Both the position numbers and the translations under genes were made by a program. Below the pieces are notes generated by a model. That model worked only from the letters and a program-made list of their open reading frames with translations. It did not search any database and was not told the origin of the DNA. 64,000 bases of DNA from Cyanobacteria bacterium UBA3301 (GTDB lineage Bacteria; Cyanobacteriota; Vampirovibrionia; Gastranaerophilales; Gastranaerophilaceae), in contig DESZ01000024.1 of NCBI GenBank assembly GCA_002361485.1, positions 1 through 64,000 of the forward strand. Reading direction: 5' to 3'. Numbering within the stretch: position 1 is the first letter of the stretch; each line of letters starts with the position of its first letter. This document shows, in pieces, positions 18,413-26,964 of the stretch.

Positions 18413-19633
18413 ATGAATAAAATTATTTCCAAATTAAATAACAATATTGACTATATATATAAACAAAATAAAAATACACCGAGAATGGCATTATGTTTGA
18501 ATTTTTCTATAAACCAACCCGAAGTAACTCCCGGGATTTATACGTTGATGGCACGTTTGTTGCTGCAAGGAACAAAAAAATATAACAGTGAAGAATTGGC
18601 AAATGAATTTGAAAAATATGCAATAGACTTTGCTGCAGAACTTTTCCCTAATTATTTGAGAGTGAAATTTGTATGTTTAAATGAAGATTTTTCCAAAGCT
18701 TTGGAGTTAACTGATGAAATTCTCAAAAATTCAACATTCGAAGAATTGGAAAAAGAAAAGATTAAATTAAAAGGCGAGATAACGGCGGAATTAGATTCCC
18801 CAAGAACGAGAGCTATGGATGCGTATTATCGTAAAATGTTCGAAAATCATTATTACGGAAATTCGCTTATAAAGATTTTGGAAAATATAGATAATATTAC
18901 CAAAGACGATATTATTTCCGCATATACTTATATATTGAATAACAGTAAAAAAAGTTTAGCACTTGTAGGTACATTGGATTTGGATTCAATCCTGCCGCAA
19001 ATAGAAAACACTTTGGGTAAATTGCCTTTGGCTACAAGCACAAATTTTCAAATTCCGAAACCGAAACTCGAAGAAGTTAAGACTTCAGAAATTATAAAAT
19101 CCGATTTGAATCAAGCGCATATCATTAAGGGATGGTTGCTTCCTACATACGGCGAACCTGATTATCCCGCAATTGTGTTATTGAATATAATTTTAGGTGC
19201 TTGCGGTTTGTCTTCAAGATTGTTTTTGGAATTGAGAGATAAAAAAGGTTTGGCTTATGTGGTTAGAAGTTCTTATGAAACCTACAAGCTAGCAGGGAAT
19301 TTCATGATTTATATTGCAACAGAACCAAAAAACATAGAAACATGCTTAAAAGGTTTTGAAGCAGAAATAGAAAAAATAAAGACTAATCCTGTGACCCAAG
19401 AAGAATTAGAAAATGCTAAAACAAATATTATCGGGAAATACGAGTTATTAGAAGAAACAAACATACAGCAAGCATGCGCTTTTGCAAAATACGATGTATT
19501 AGGCTTGGGATTTAATTATTCAAGCAATATAAAACAACAGGTGCAAACAGTCAGCGCAGAAGAAATTTTAAATTGTGCAAAAAAATACTTTGTACCTGAT
19601 AAATATGTTTTATCAATAATAAAACCCGAATAA
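18413..19633 (+). CDS. M16-family peptidase homologue lacking the zinc-binding motif
   Basis: This 406-residue protein follows the M16B (pitrilysin/processing-peptidase) pattern: a GTKKYNSEELANEFEK segment, a LDSPRTRAMDAYY segment, a Pro-rich linker and a C-terminal half with LGACGLSSRLFLELRDKKGLAYVV. At the position of the catalytic HxxEH motif it reads GIYTLMARLLLQGT, so both His and the Glu are replaced (Thr, Ala and Arg). It therefore resembles the non-catalytic partner subunits of two-chain M16 peptidases. No active partner lies nearby. The ATG has an AGAGAGG Shine-Dalgarno. Confidence 0.85.
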   Translation: MNKIISKLNNNIDYIYKQNKNTPRMALCLNFSINQPEVTPGIYTLMARLLLQGTKKYNSEELANEFEKYAIDFAAELFPNYLRVKFVCLNEDFSKALELTDEILKNSTFEELEKEKIKLKGEITAELDSPRTRAMDAYYRKMFENHYYGNSLIKILENIDNITKDDIISAYTYILNNSKKSLALVGTLDLDSILPQIENTLGKLPLATSTNFQIPKPKLEEVKTSEIIKSDLNQAHIIKGWLLPTYGEPDYPAIVLLNIILGACGLSSRLFLELRDKKGLAYVVRSSYETYKLAGNFMIYIATEPKNIETCLKGFEAEIEKIKTNPVTQEELENAKTNIIGKYELLEETNIQQACAFAKYDVLGLGFNYSSNIKQQVQTVSAEEILNCAKKYFVPDKYVLSIIKPE

Positions 19634-19643
19634 TTGGTTTTAA

Positions 19644-20777
19644 TCAGCTTTGCGGAGTAACCGGTTTATAAAGATCGATAAACTTTCTTAGATTTGTTTC
19701 CAACAAATGCAAATTTGCATATGTTTTTGTATCTTTAAATGCCGGTTTTAAACGTTTGCTTGGCGGAAGCGCATTGAATTTACCTAAGAATAAGTTTTTA
19801 AGAGATTTAAATAATGCGTTTATATCTTTTACCTCTTCAGGAGTAAAGGTTGTAGATTCGGTAATTTTTTTAGCACCGCCTTTATCTCTTACCAACGCTT
19901 CTGCATATAGACGTCTTGAAAAACTTGCAAAAGTTTCTTCAATCGCCGCAATAATCTGTTTTGCACCCATGTCTTTATCTAAATTATGATTTGTATATTT
20001 TTTTATATTTTCAAAAACATCATGCTCTTTATTTGCCGCATTCATATAATTTGGTCCAGGTAAAATAATCAATTCGTAGAGAACATCGTCTTTTTGAAAT
20101 CTTATTTGGACATCTTCATAACCGGATTTTTTTGCATTTTTTCCGAAACGCACATCAATATCTTCTGCCATTTTGAAAGTCCCGTCAGAATTTTTTATTG
20201 CATTTCCTGCAGCATCATCAACATAATTAAGAGCTACTTTATATTTCATTTTTTTCATTTCGTCAATTATTTTGCCATAATTTTTATCCGCATCAGGCAT
20301 AAAAATACGAGCACGAACACTATCTCTTACAACTCCGCGATAACCGCGCTCTAAAAATTGTTCCGAACGCTTTTCAATTTTTGCTAATATGGATTTCATT
20401 TCTTTCGCGGAAGTTTCATTTGCTGCTCGAAAAAATGTCACTTCAGGTATTATTTGAGCAATTTTTTCCAAATCATCCTTATATTTTTCTGCGAGTTGTT
20501 TGTTACGCCAAACAACGAAATCACCGAGATTCATAGTTGCACTCGGTCGTCTGAGCGAAGGTTTAGTGTCATTCTGAGACTTAGAAGGTTCAAAAGTATC
20601 CTCCTTAGGAGTTCGCTCAAGATTTGTACGGCGGTTATTATACCAAGAATGCTTTTTTCTGGCTTTCTTTGGAATTACATCATTTGCTTCTTTTGGTGCA
20701 TGGGGCTTCGCTTTTGGCTGTGTTTTGGGGTATTTTCCCAATATTCTTTCTACTTTTGGGGCTATTTTTTTAATCAT
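19644..20777 (-). CDS. Divergent RelA/SpoT-domain-like protein with basic N-terminus
   Basis: The 377-residue protein begins with a basic, Pro/Lys-rich, probably disordered tail of about 90 residues. The core (about 95-270) resembles a RelA/SpoT nucleotidyltransferase fold: KEMKSILAKIEKRSE, then VRDSVRARIFMPDADKNYGKI (compare D-x-x-x-R-x-x-I), then KSGYEDVQIRFQKDDVLYEL with the GY...E-pattern, then NYMNAANKEHDVFENIKKY (compare A..EH). The resemblance is by eye and the family is uncertain; it could make or modify nucleotides, or be an inactive fold. A helical C-terminal region follows. The ATG has an AGAAGGT Shine-Dalgarno. It is convergent with the M16 homologue. Confidence 0.5.
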   Translation of the reverse strand: MIKKIAPKVERILGKYPKTQPKAKPHAPKEANDVIPKKARKKHSWYNNRRTNLERTPKEDTFEPSKSQNDTKPSLRRPSATMNLGDFVVWRNKQLAEKYKDDLEKIAQIIPEVTFFRAANETSAKEMKSILAKIEKRSEQFLERGYRGVVRDSVRARIFMPDADKNYGKIIDEMKKMKYKVALNYVDDAAGNAIKNSDGTFKMAEDIDVRFGKNAKKSGYEDVQIRFQKDDVLYELIILPGPNYMNAANKEHDVFENIKKYTNHNLDKDMGAKQIIAAIEETFASFSRRLYAEALVRDKGGAKKITESTTFTPEEVKDINALFKSLKNLFLGKFNALPPSKRLKPAFKDTKTYANLHLLETNLRKFIDLYKPVTPQS

Positions 20778-20963
20778 TATTATTTACCTTCTTGTTCATA
20801 TTAAACCAAAATAAAAAAATTTTTGCTTTATTTATTTGGTATGTTAATTTTTTGAAACATTCAATTTGCGGGAAACGCTTTGTCAAAAAATATGTTTGTA
20901 TTATCATATAATTAAGTATAGTTGCAAGGATATTAAGAAGATAAATAAGGAGGATTTAATATT

Positions 20964-23900
20964 ATGGCAAAAACTATCACAGTTGACGGTAATTATGCTG
21001 CAGCTCATGTTGCTTATGCATTATCAGAAGTGTCAGCTATTTACCCTATCACTCCGTCTTCCACAATGGGAGAATGGATTGATGAATGGGCTTCCCAACA
21101 CAAGAAAAACATTTGGGGCAAAGAAGTTCGTGTTGCAGAAATGCAATCAGAAGCAGGTGCAGCAGGTGCTGTTCATGGTTCTTTAGCAGCAGGTGCTCTA
21201 ACTTCAACTTATACAGCATCTCAAGGTTTGTTATTGATGATACCTGTTATGCACAAAGTAGCAGGGGAAATGCTTCCTCACGTTATTCACGTTGCAGCTC
21301 GTGCATTAGCAGCTCAATCATTGGCAATCTTTGGCGACCATACAGACGTTATGGCTTGCAGAAACACAGGTTATGCAATGTTAGCCGCTAATTCGGTTCA
21401 AGAAGAAATGGATTTGGCTTTAGTTGCTCATTTATCAACCTATAAAGCAAAAGTTCCGTTCTTACAATTCTTTGACGGATTCAGAACTTCTCATGAAATA
21501 CATAAAATCGAAGAAATTTCTTATGAAGATATCGCATCTTTAGTAGAACCAAAATATATTGAAGAATTCAGACAAAGAGCATTAAGACCTGAAGCTCCTG
21601 TTTCAAAAGTCGGTGCGCAAAACGGTGACGTTTATTTCCAAGGTCGTGAAACATCTAATAAATACTATGATGCGGTACCTGAAATCGTTCAAGAATATAT
21701 GGATAAAGTTGCCAAAGTAACAGGCAGACAATATCACCCGTTTGATTATGTCGGTGCTCCTGACGCAACAGACGTAATCGTAGCTATGGGTTCAGGTTGT
21801 GAAACAATAGAAGAAACAATCGAATACTTGAACTCTACCCGCGGAACTAAATACGGTTTGGTTAAAGTAAGATTATACAGACCGTTTGATGTTAAAAGAT
21901 TTAATGAAGCACTTCCTTCAACAGTTAAGAGAATTGTAGCGCTCGACAGAACTAAAGAACCTGGTTCAATCGGCGAACCTTTATATTTAGATGTTGTTGC
22001 TGCTGTTGAAGGCAAAGGAATCAGAGTAATCGGCGGACGTTACGGTTTAGCATCTAAAGAATTCACTCCGTCAATGGTTCTTGCAATATACAAACACTCT
22101 GAATCTAACGGTTTCCACGGATTTACGGTTGGTATCAATGATGATGTAACTCATAAATCTTTAGAAGTTAAAGAACATATCGTTACAGAGCCTGCAGGAA
22201 CAACAAATTGTATGTTCTGGGGCTTGGGTTCAGATGGTACGGTTGGTGCTAACAAAAACTCAATTAAAATTATCGGTCAATATACAAACAAAGATGCTCA
22301 AGCATACTTTGCTTATGACTCTAAAAAATCATTTGGTGTAACAGTTTCTCACTTACGTTTTGGTGATAAACCGATTAAATCAACTTATTTAATCACTGCA
22401 CCTGATTTTGTATCTTGTTCTGCACATGCTTATATCGGCAGATATGATTTATTAAAAGGTATTAAAGAAGGCGGAACATTCTTGCTAAACTCTCCTTGGA
22501 CAAAGGAAGAAGCATTCTCTCATTTAACAAGAGATATGCAAGAAACAATTATTAATAAGAAAATCAAATTCTACAATGTAGATGCCGAAAAACTTATTAA
22601 AGAACAACCTGGTCTTCGCGGTAAAGGCGCAAATACCGTTATGATGGTTGCATACTTCAAAGTTTCGGGTATTATTCCGTTTGAACAAGCTTATGAAGGT
22701 ATGAGAGAAATGACAACAAAAACCTTTAAGAAAAAAGGTGATGACGTTGTTAATATGAACCTTGCGTTGATTGATGCAGCAATAAACGCAACTGAAGAAG
22801 TTGTTATTCCTGCTTCATTAGACGGCGTTGCTCACGCTGAACATGTCGAAATGATTCCTGCAAATGCAGATGATTTTGCAAAGAAAATCATTGAACCTTC
22901 AATGAGACAAAAGGGTGACGATATTCCTGTTTCTGCTATGAGCGTCGACGGTGTAATTCCGACAGGTACTGCCTGTTTAGAAAAACGCGGTATCGCGCCA
23001 AGGGTTCCTCGTTGGAATTCAGAAACTTGTATTCAATGCGGAATTTGTGCATCTGCTTGTCCTCATGCTGCAATCAGAACAAAATTAGTTGAAGAAAAGG
23101 ATTTGGCTAATGCTCCATCTTCATTCAAAACAGTTGATGCAAAACCGAATGACCATGGTGAAAAATTCAAAGTACAAGTATATTGCAACGATTGTACAGG
23201 ATGCGGAGTCTGCGTTGATCAATGTCCTATGTCAAAAGTTGCAGGTAAAGAAGCTTTAACCTGGTCATCAATAGAAGAAGAAACAGCTGTTGGTGAAGTT
23301 GTTAATGAAAAATTCTTTGATGAATTACCTGATAACGTAATGGGTAAAAACACAACAAAAACAATTAAAGGTGCAATGTTGAGAAAACCATTATTTGAAT
23401 TCTCCGGCGCTTGCGCAGGTTGCGGTGAAACTCCTTATGTAAAATTGGTTTCTCAATTATTCGGTGAAAACGCTATTGTAGCAAACGCAACAGGCTGCTC
23501 ATCTATATACTCGGGTACATTCCCGACTATTCCTTATACAAAAACTAAAGAAGGCAGAGGTCCGGCTTGGGCAAACTCTTTATTTGAAGATAATGCTGAA
23601 TTTGGTTTTGGTATGAGATTAGCAGTTGACCAAAACAGAGATACTTTAAAAACTTATGTTTCTAAAGTTCTTGAAAATGAAAAGACTCCAGCTGATTTAA
23701 AAGAAGCACTAAACGGAGCTATGGCTCATTTTGATAATTCAAAAACAGAAGAAGCGGTAGCTGCTCAAAATAAAGCAAAAGAAGTTCTTGCAAAATATGC
23801 TGATTGTGATTGTCCGGATTTAGCAAAAGTAAGAGAACTACAAGATTACTTTACAGATAAATCAGTATGGATTATCGGTGGTGACGGATGGGCTAACGAT

Positions 23901-24494
23901 ATCGGTTACGGTGGTATTGACCACGTATTAGCTCAAAACCAAAACGTAAATATTTTGGTTCTTGATACCGAAGTTTACTCAAATACCGGCGGTCAAGCTT
24001 CTAAATCAACTCCGACAGGTGCAGTTGCGAAATTCGCTACAGGCGGTAAGAAAACATACAAGAAAAACATGGGCTTGATGAGTATGTCTTATGGTTATGT
24101 TTACGTTGCATCAGTTGCTTTGGGTGCAGACAGAGCTCAAACTCTTAAAGCATTCCAAGAAGCTGAAGCGTATAACGGACCATCAATCATATTTGCTTAT
24201 GCTCCATGTATTGCTCACGGGATTGATATGTCTAAAACTCAAACAGAGCAAAAACGTGCGGTTGAAGCGGGTTACTTCCCATTGTATCGTTACAATCCTG
24301 AAGCTGAAGTTCCGTTCACTTGGGATGCTAAAGAGCCTAAAGCTGATTACCAAGAATTCATCAGATCAGAAGGACGTTATAAGTCATTACTTAAAACAAA
24401 TCCTGAAGCTGCTGAAGATTTGTATGCTCAAGCTCAAAAAGATGCTGCAACTCGTATGGACGTATACAAAGCAGTTGGCGCATTGCTTAAATAA
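20964..24494 (+). CDS. nifJ: Pyruvate:ferredoxin (flavodoxin) oxidoreductase
   Basis: The enzyme converts pyruvate and CoA to acetyl-CoA and CO2, passing electrons to ferredoxin or flavodoxin; it is the main pyruvate outlet in many anaerobes. The 1176 residues are the single-chain, multi-domain form. In order: domain I (YPITPSSTMGEWIDEWA), the CoA-binding and gamma-type domains, two 4Fe-4S motifs (CIQCGICASACP, CTGCGVCVDQCP), and the TPP domain with CAGCGETPYVKL, GGDGWANDIGYGGIDH and NTGGQASKSTPTGA. The ATG has an AAGGAGG Shine-Dalgarno, and codon choice looks adapted to high expression. A hairpin at 24519-24552 ends the unit. Confidence 0.98.
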   Translation: MAKTITVDGNYAAAHVAYALSEVSAIYPITPSSTMGEWIDEWASQHKKNIWGKEVRVAEMQSEAGAAGAVHGSLAAGALTSTYTASQGLLLMIPVMHKVAGEMLPHVIHVAARALAAQSLAIFGDHTDVMACRNTGYAMLAANSVQEEMDLALVAHLSTYKAKVPFLQFFDGFRTSHEIHKIEEISYEDIASLVEPKYIEEFRQRALRPEAPVSKVGAQNGDVYFQGRETSNKYYDAVPEIVQEYMDKVAKVTGRQYHPFDYVGAPDATDVIVAMGSGCETIEETIEYLNSTRGTKYGLVKVRLYRPFDVKRFNEALPSTVKRIVALDRTKEPGSIGEPLYLDVVAAVEGKGIRVIGGRYGLASKEFTPSMVLAIYKHSESNGFHGFTVGINDDVTHKSLEVKEHIVTEPAGTTNCMFWGLGSDGTVGANKNSIKIIGQYTNKDAQAYFAYDSKKSFGVTVSHLRFGDKPIKSTYLITAPDFVSCSAHAYIGRYDLLKGIKEGGTFLLNSPWTKEEAFSHLTRDMQETIINKKIKFYNVDAEKLIKEQPGLRGKGANTVMMVAYFKVSGIIPFEQAYEGMREMTTKTFKKKGDDVVNMNLALIDAAINATEEVVIPASLDGVAHAEHVEMIPANADDFAKKIIEPSMRQKGDDIPVSAMSVDGVIPTGTACLEKRGIAPRVPRWNSETCIQCGICASACPHAAIRTKLVEEKDLANAPSSFKTVDAKPNDHGEKFKVQVYCNDCTGCGVCVDQCPMSKVAGKEALTWSSIEEETAVGEVVNEKFFDELPDNVMGKNTTKTIKGAMLRKPLFEFSGACAGCGETPYVKLVSQLFGENAIVANATGCSSIYSGTFPTIPYTKTKEGRGPAWANSLFEDNAEFGFGMRLAVDQNRDTLKTYVSKVLENEKTPADLKEALNGAMAHFDNSKTEEAVAAQNKAKEVLAKYADCDCPDLAKVRELQDYFTDKSVWIIGGDGWANDIGYGGIDHVLAQNQNVNILVLDTEVYSNTGGQASKSTPTGAVAKFATGGKKTYKKNMGLMSMSYGYVYVASVALGADRAQTLKAFQEAEAYNGPSIIFAYAPCIAHGIDMSKTQTEQKRAVEAGYFPLYRYNPEAEVPFTWDAKEPKADYQEFIRSEGRYKSLLKTNPEAAEDLYAQAQKDAATRMDVYKAVGALLK

Positions 24495-24518
24495 TAGCAA
24501 CAGTTTAAATATAAGCAC

Positions 24519-24552
24519 AAACGAGGTACATCAATTATGATGTACCTCGTTT
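24519..24552. terminator. Hairpin terminator between nifJ and the convergent gene
   Basis: A 15-bp perfect stem (24519-24533/24538-24552, AAACGAGGTACATCA) has a 4-nt loop. It is not followed by a long T tract on either side, so termination strength is uncertain. Its position between converging stops supports the call. Confidence 0.65.
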
Positions 24553-24570
24553 GCTTATATTTGCCCCAAA

Positions 24571-24963
24571 TCAATCTTTGTTACCAAACCATTTATGCCA
24601 GTATTCCATCATTTTATACTGTTCATTTGGAGTAATCATTTTACCACCCTCAGAATCAGGCTTACTATATTTAATAATTAATTTGTCTGCCATATTTCTT
24701 ACAGCAACAACATCTGCCATACGACCCGATTTATGATTTGTACCTATATATAAATTATTATCTAAAGCATCCTGTAATTCATTAGGATTAATATTTGGTC
24801 TTTTACCTGTAGCCAATCTCGCGATTTGTGTTGGCAGATCACAGACTGCTTTATTTCCAACTTCAAAACTTGCATTTTTACCTTTTGTATTATGATAAGT
24901 AATCATTGTATATCTTCCATTCTCTCGAATAACCGGCCTATAAATAACTTTTGGATTTCCCAT
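24571..24963 (-). CDS. Hypothetical protein
   Basis: This 130-residue soluble protein starts MGNPKVIYRPVI. It is basic in the middle (LATGKRPNINPNELQDAL) and ends with an aromatic-rich helix (YKMMEYWHKWFGNKD). I see no signal peptide, membrane segment or known motif. The start is fixed by an AAGGAGG Shine-Dalgarno 8 nt upstream; a longer frame reaches 25020. It is convergent with nifJ and divergent from the PadR gene, with a palindrome at 25116-25147 between them. Confidence 0.65.
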   Translation of the reverse strand: MGNPKVIYRPVIRENGRYTMITYHNTKGKNASFEVGNKAVCDLPTQIARLATGKRPNINPNELQDALDNNLYIGTNHKSGRMADVVAVRNMADKLIIKYSKPDSEGGKMITPNEQYKMMEYWHKWFGNKD

Positions 24964-25115
24964 AATAATTTCCTCCTTAATTTTATTCCCCGTGTATATA
25001 TAAAAAATTTTGGCATACAAAAATTGATTATTAGCCCGTTATTATTACAAAGATTTTACAAAGTTGTATTATCGGCATAACAACGCTGACCTACCTTAAA
25101 TAATAGTCAATATAC

Positions 25116-25147
25116 AAAAAGACCTTTCAATTACGAAAGGTCTTTTT
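25116..25147. terminator. Terminator-like hairpin between divergent genes
   Basis: A 13-bp perfect stem (AAAAAGACCTTTC and its complement, 25116-25128/25135-25147) with a 6-nt loop ends in a T run, like a Rho-independent terminator. It sits upstream of two divergent genes, where no known transcript ends, so it could instead end an unannotated small RNA or act as an operator. Confidence 0.55.
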
Positions 25148-25150
25148 TGT

Positions 25151-25179
25151 TTGTTAAAATTAAAAATTAATGTTATTCT
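25151..25179 (+). promoter_or_regulatory. Promoter of the PadR-DUF512 operon, leaderless
   Basis: TTGTTA (25151-25156), a 17-nt spacer and TATTCT (25174-25179) preceded by TGT form a promoter. The -10 box ends 6 nt before the ATG at 25186, which has no Shine-Dalgarno. Confidence 0.5.
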
Positions 25180-25185
25180 TTAATT

Positions 25186-25707
25186 ATGATTGAATTGATG
25201 ATTTTATTTGTATTGATGAAACGTGATTTTACAATGTACGGTATCCACAAACGTATATGGGAAAGGTTTTGTCCTTATACAAATCCGAGTTTTGGAGCAA
25301 TAAAACCGGCTCTGGTAAGATTGGAAAAAGCAAAACTGCTTACAACTTCAAAAATTATGTCTGACGGCGGGAAATTATCAATTTATTACACTATAACAGA
25401 TGCCGGTTTAAAAGAGTTAAGAAAATTATTGCTAAAGCCTATGTCTAAAAATCCGCTTCAATTTGTTTCGGAAGCAAAAATTAAACTTTGTTGCGCATCA
25501 TTTTTGTCACCTGAAGATGCGAAAATAATGTATAATGAAATAAAATCATTGGCTCTTTTGCATAAAAACAATGCTCAAAAAATTTTGAACGATGAATATA
25601 CCCCTGTTGATTTTTATCAAAAAATAGTTTTGGATAATACTGTTTGTGAATATAATAATTTTATTTCAATGCTGGAAGGGTTAGAGAAAGATGCCCGCAA
25701 TAGTTGA
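25186..25707 (+). CDS. PadR-family transcriptional regulator
   Basis: The 173 residues have the PadR winged-helix N-terminus: YGIHKRIWERF, SFGAIKPALVRLEKAKLL (usual form G.iYp.L.rLe..Gll) and YTITDAGLKELRKLL, followed by a helical dimerisation region with the usual length for PadR subfamily 2. PadR proteins are repressors that respond to small molecules. Its 3' end overlaps the next gene by 17 nt, suggesting coupled translation. The palindrome at 25116-25147 directly upstream is a possible operator. Confidence 0.85.
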   Translation: MIELMILFVLMKRDFTMYGIHKRIWERFCPYTNPSFGAIKPALVRLEKAKLLTTSKIMSDGGKLSIYYTITDAGLKELRKLLLKPMSKNPLQFVSEAKIKLCCASFLSPEDAKIMYNEIKSLALLHKNNAQKILNDEYTPVDFYQKIVLDNTVCEYNNFISMLEGLEKDARNS

Positions 25708-26962
25708 TAGTGTTTTAGACGGTTCAATAGCTCAAGAATTAGAAATACAAAAAGGGGACGAGCTTGTTTCTGTTGACGGTCAGGTATTGTCCGATATGAT
25801 TGATTATAATTTTTATATGAAATCAGAAGACATTACAATCCTTATAAAACACAAAAACGGCGAAGAAGAAGAAATTGAAATCGAAAAAGATTATGATGAA
25901 GATTTGGGGATAGTGTTTGAGAGTGCGGTTTTTGACAGGGTTAAACCTTGTTTAAATCATTGTATATTTTGTTTTGTTGACCAGCAGCCAAAAGGGTTAA
26001 GAAACACTTTGTATATAAAAGATGATGATTACAGATTATCCTATCTGCAAGGGACTTATATTACTCTGACAAATTTAACCGAAAAAGACAAAGAACGTAT
26101 AAAAAGAATGCATCTTGGACCGTTTTATGTATCTGTTCATACCACAAATCCTGATTTGCGCGTAAAAATGTTGAGAAATCAAAATGCTGGGAAGGCTTTA
26201 GAAAATCTTGAATGGTTCAGAAAAAACAAAATACCTTTCCATGCACAAATTGTCTTATGCCCCGGAATAAATGACGGCGCTGAGCTAGACAGAACATTAT
26301 CCGATTTAGCCAAGCTGAAAAGAACGGTTTTATCAGTCGCGATTGTTCCTGTCGGGATTACTCAATTCAGGCAGGATAATAATTTAAAACGTGTTGATAA
26401 AAAATGCGCCAAAGAAACAGTTGAAATTGCTTCAAAATATAAAAGAGTATGCTGTTCTGATGAAATATTTTTACTTGCAGAAAAACCGATACCTCCTGCA
26501 AAATATTACGGCAATTTTTCGCAATTAGATGATGGTGTGGGAGCATTACGTTTAACATACGATGATTTTAAAAAATTAAAATTGCCTAAAAAAATATCAA
26601 AACCTTTTAAAATGGTTTTTGCTTGTTCTTATGCAGCCAAAAATATGCTCAACAAAATCGCTAAAAATTTATCAAAAATTAAGAATTTAGATGTTAAAGT
26701 TTGTCCCGTCAAATCAAATTATTGGGGTCAAGATATTACCGTTGCAGGGTTAATTACAACGGATGATTTAATAGATACCGTAAAAAATGAAGATTGCGAT
26801 ATTGTCGTAATTCCTTCTGTTATGTTAAGACCATACAGCGAAGATTTTTTAGACGGAAAAAATTTGGATTATGTGAAACAAAAATCAGGTAAAAATTTCT
26901 TTGTACAACAAAATATATATTCTCTAAAAGAAGTGGTCGAGTTTATAAATGGTTTGAGCTGA
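25691..26962 (+). CDS. DUF512 family protein with PDZ-like and radical SAM-like domains
   Basis: This 423-residue protein has an N-terminal PDZ-like domain (AIVDSVLDGSIAQELEIQKGDELVSVDG), a radical SAM-like cysteine cluster CLNHCIFCFVDQ near residue 87-98, and the DUF512 C-terminal half. Family members (COG1625) are conserved in Cyanobacteria, Clostridia and relatives; their reaction is unknown. The three-Cys spacing C-x3-C-x2-C matches 4Fe-4S/SAM binding. It is co-translated with the PadR gene and meets mnmE tail to tail with a 2-bp gap. Confidence 0.9.
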   Translation: MPAIVDSVLDGSIAQELEIQKGDELVSVDGQVLSDMIDYNFYMKSEDITILIKHKNGEEEEIEIEKDYDEDLGIVFESAVFDRVKPCLNHCIFCFVDQQPKGLRNTLYIKDDDYRLSYLQGTYITLTNLTEKDKERIKRMHLGPFYVSVHTTNPDLRVKMLRNQNAGKALENLEWFRKNKIPFHAQIVLCPGINDGAELDRTLSDLAKLKRTVLSVAIVPVGITQFRQDNNLKRVDKKCAKETVEIASKYKRVCCSDEIFLLAEKPIPPAKYYGNFSQLDDGVGALRLTYDDFKKLKLPKKISKPFKMVFACSYAAKNMLNKIAKNLSKIKNLDVKVCPVKSNYWGQDITVAGLITTDDLIDTVKNEDCDIVVIPSVMLRPYSEDFLDGKNLDYVKQKSGKNFFVQQNIYSLKEVVEFINGLS

Positions 26963-26964
26963 TT

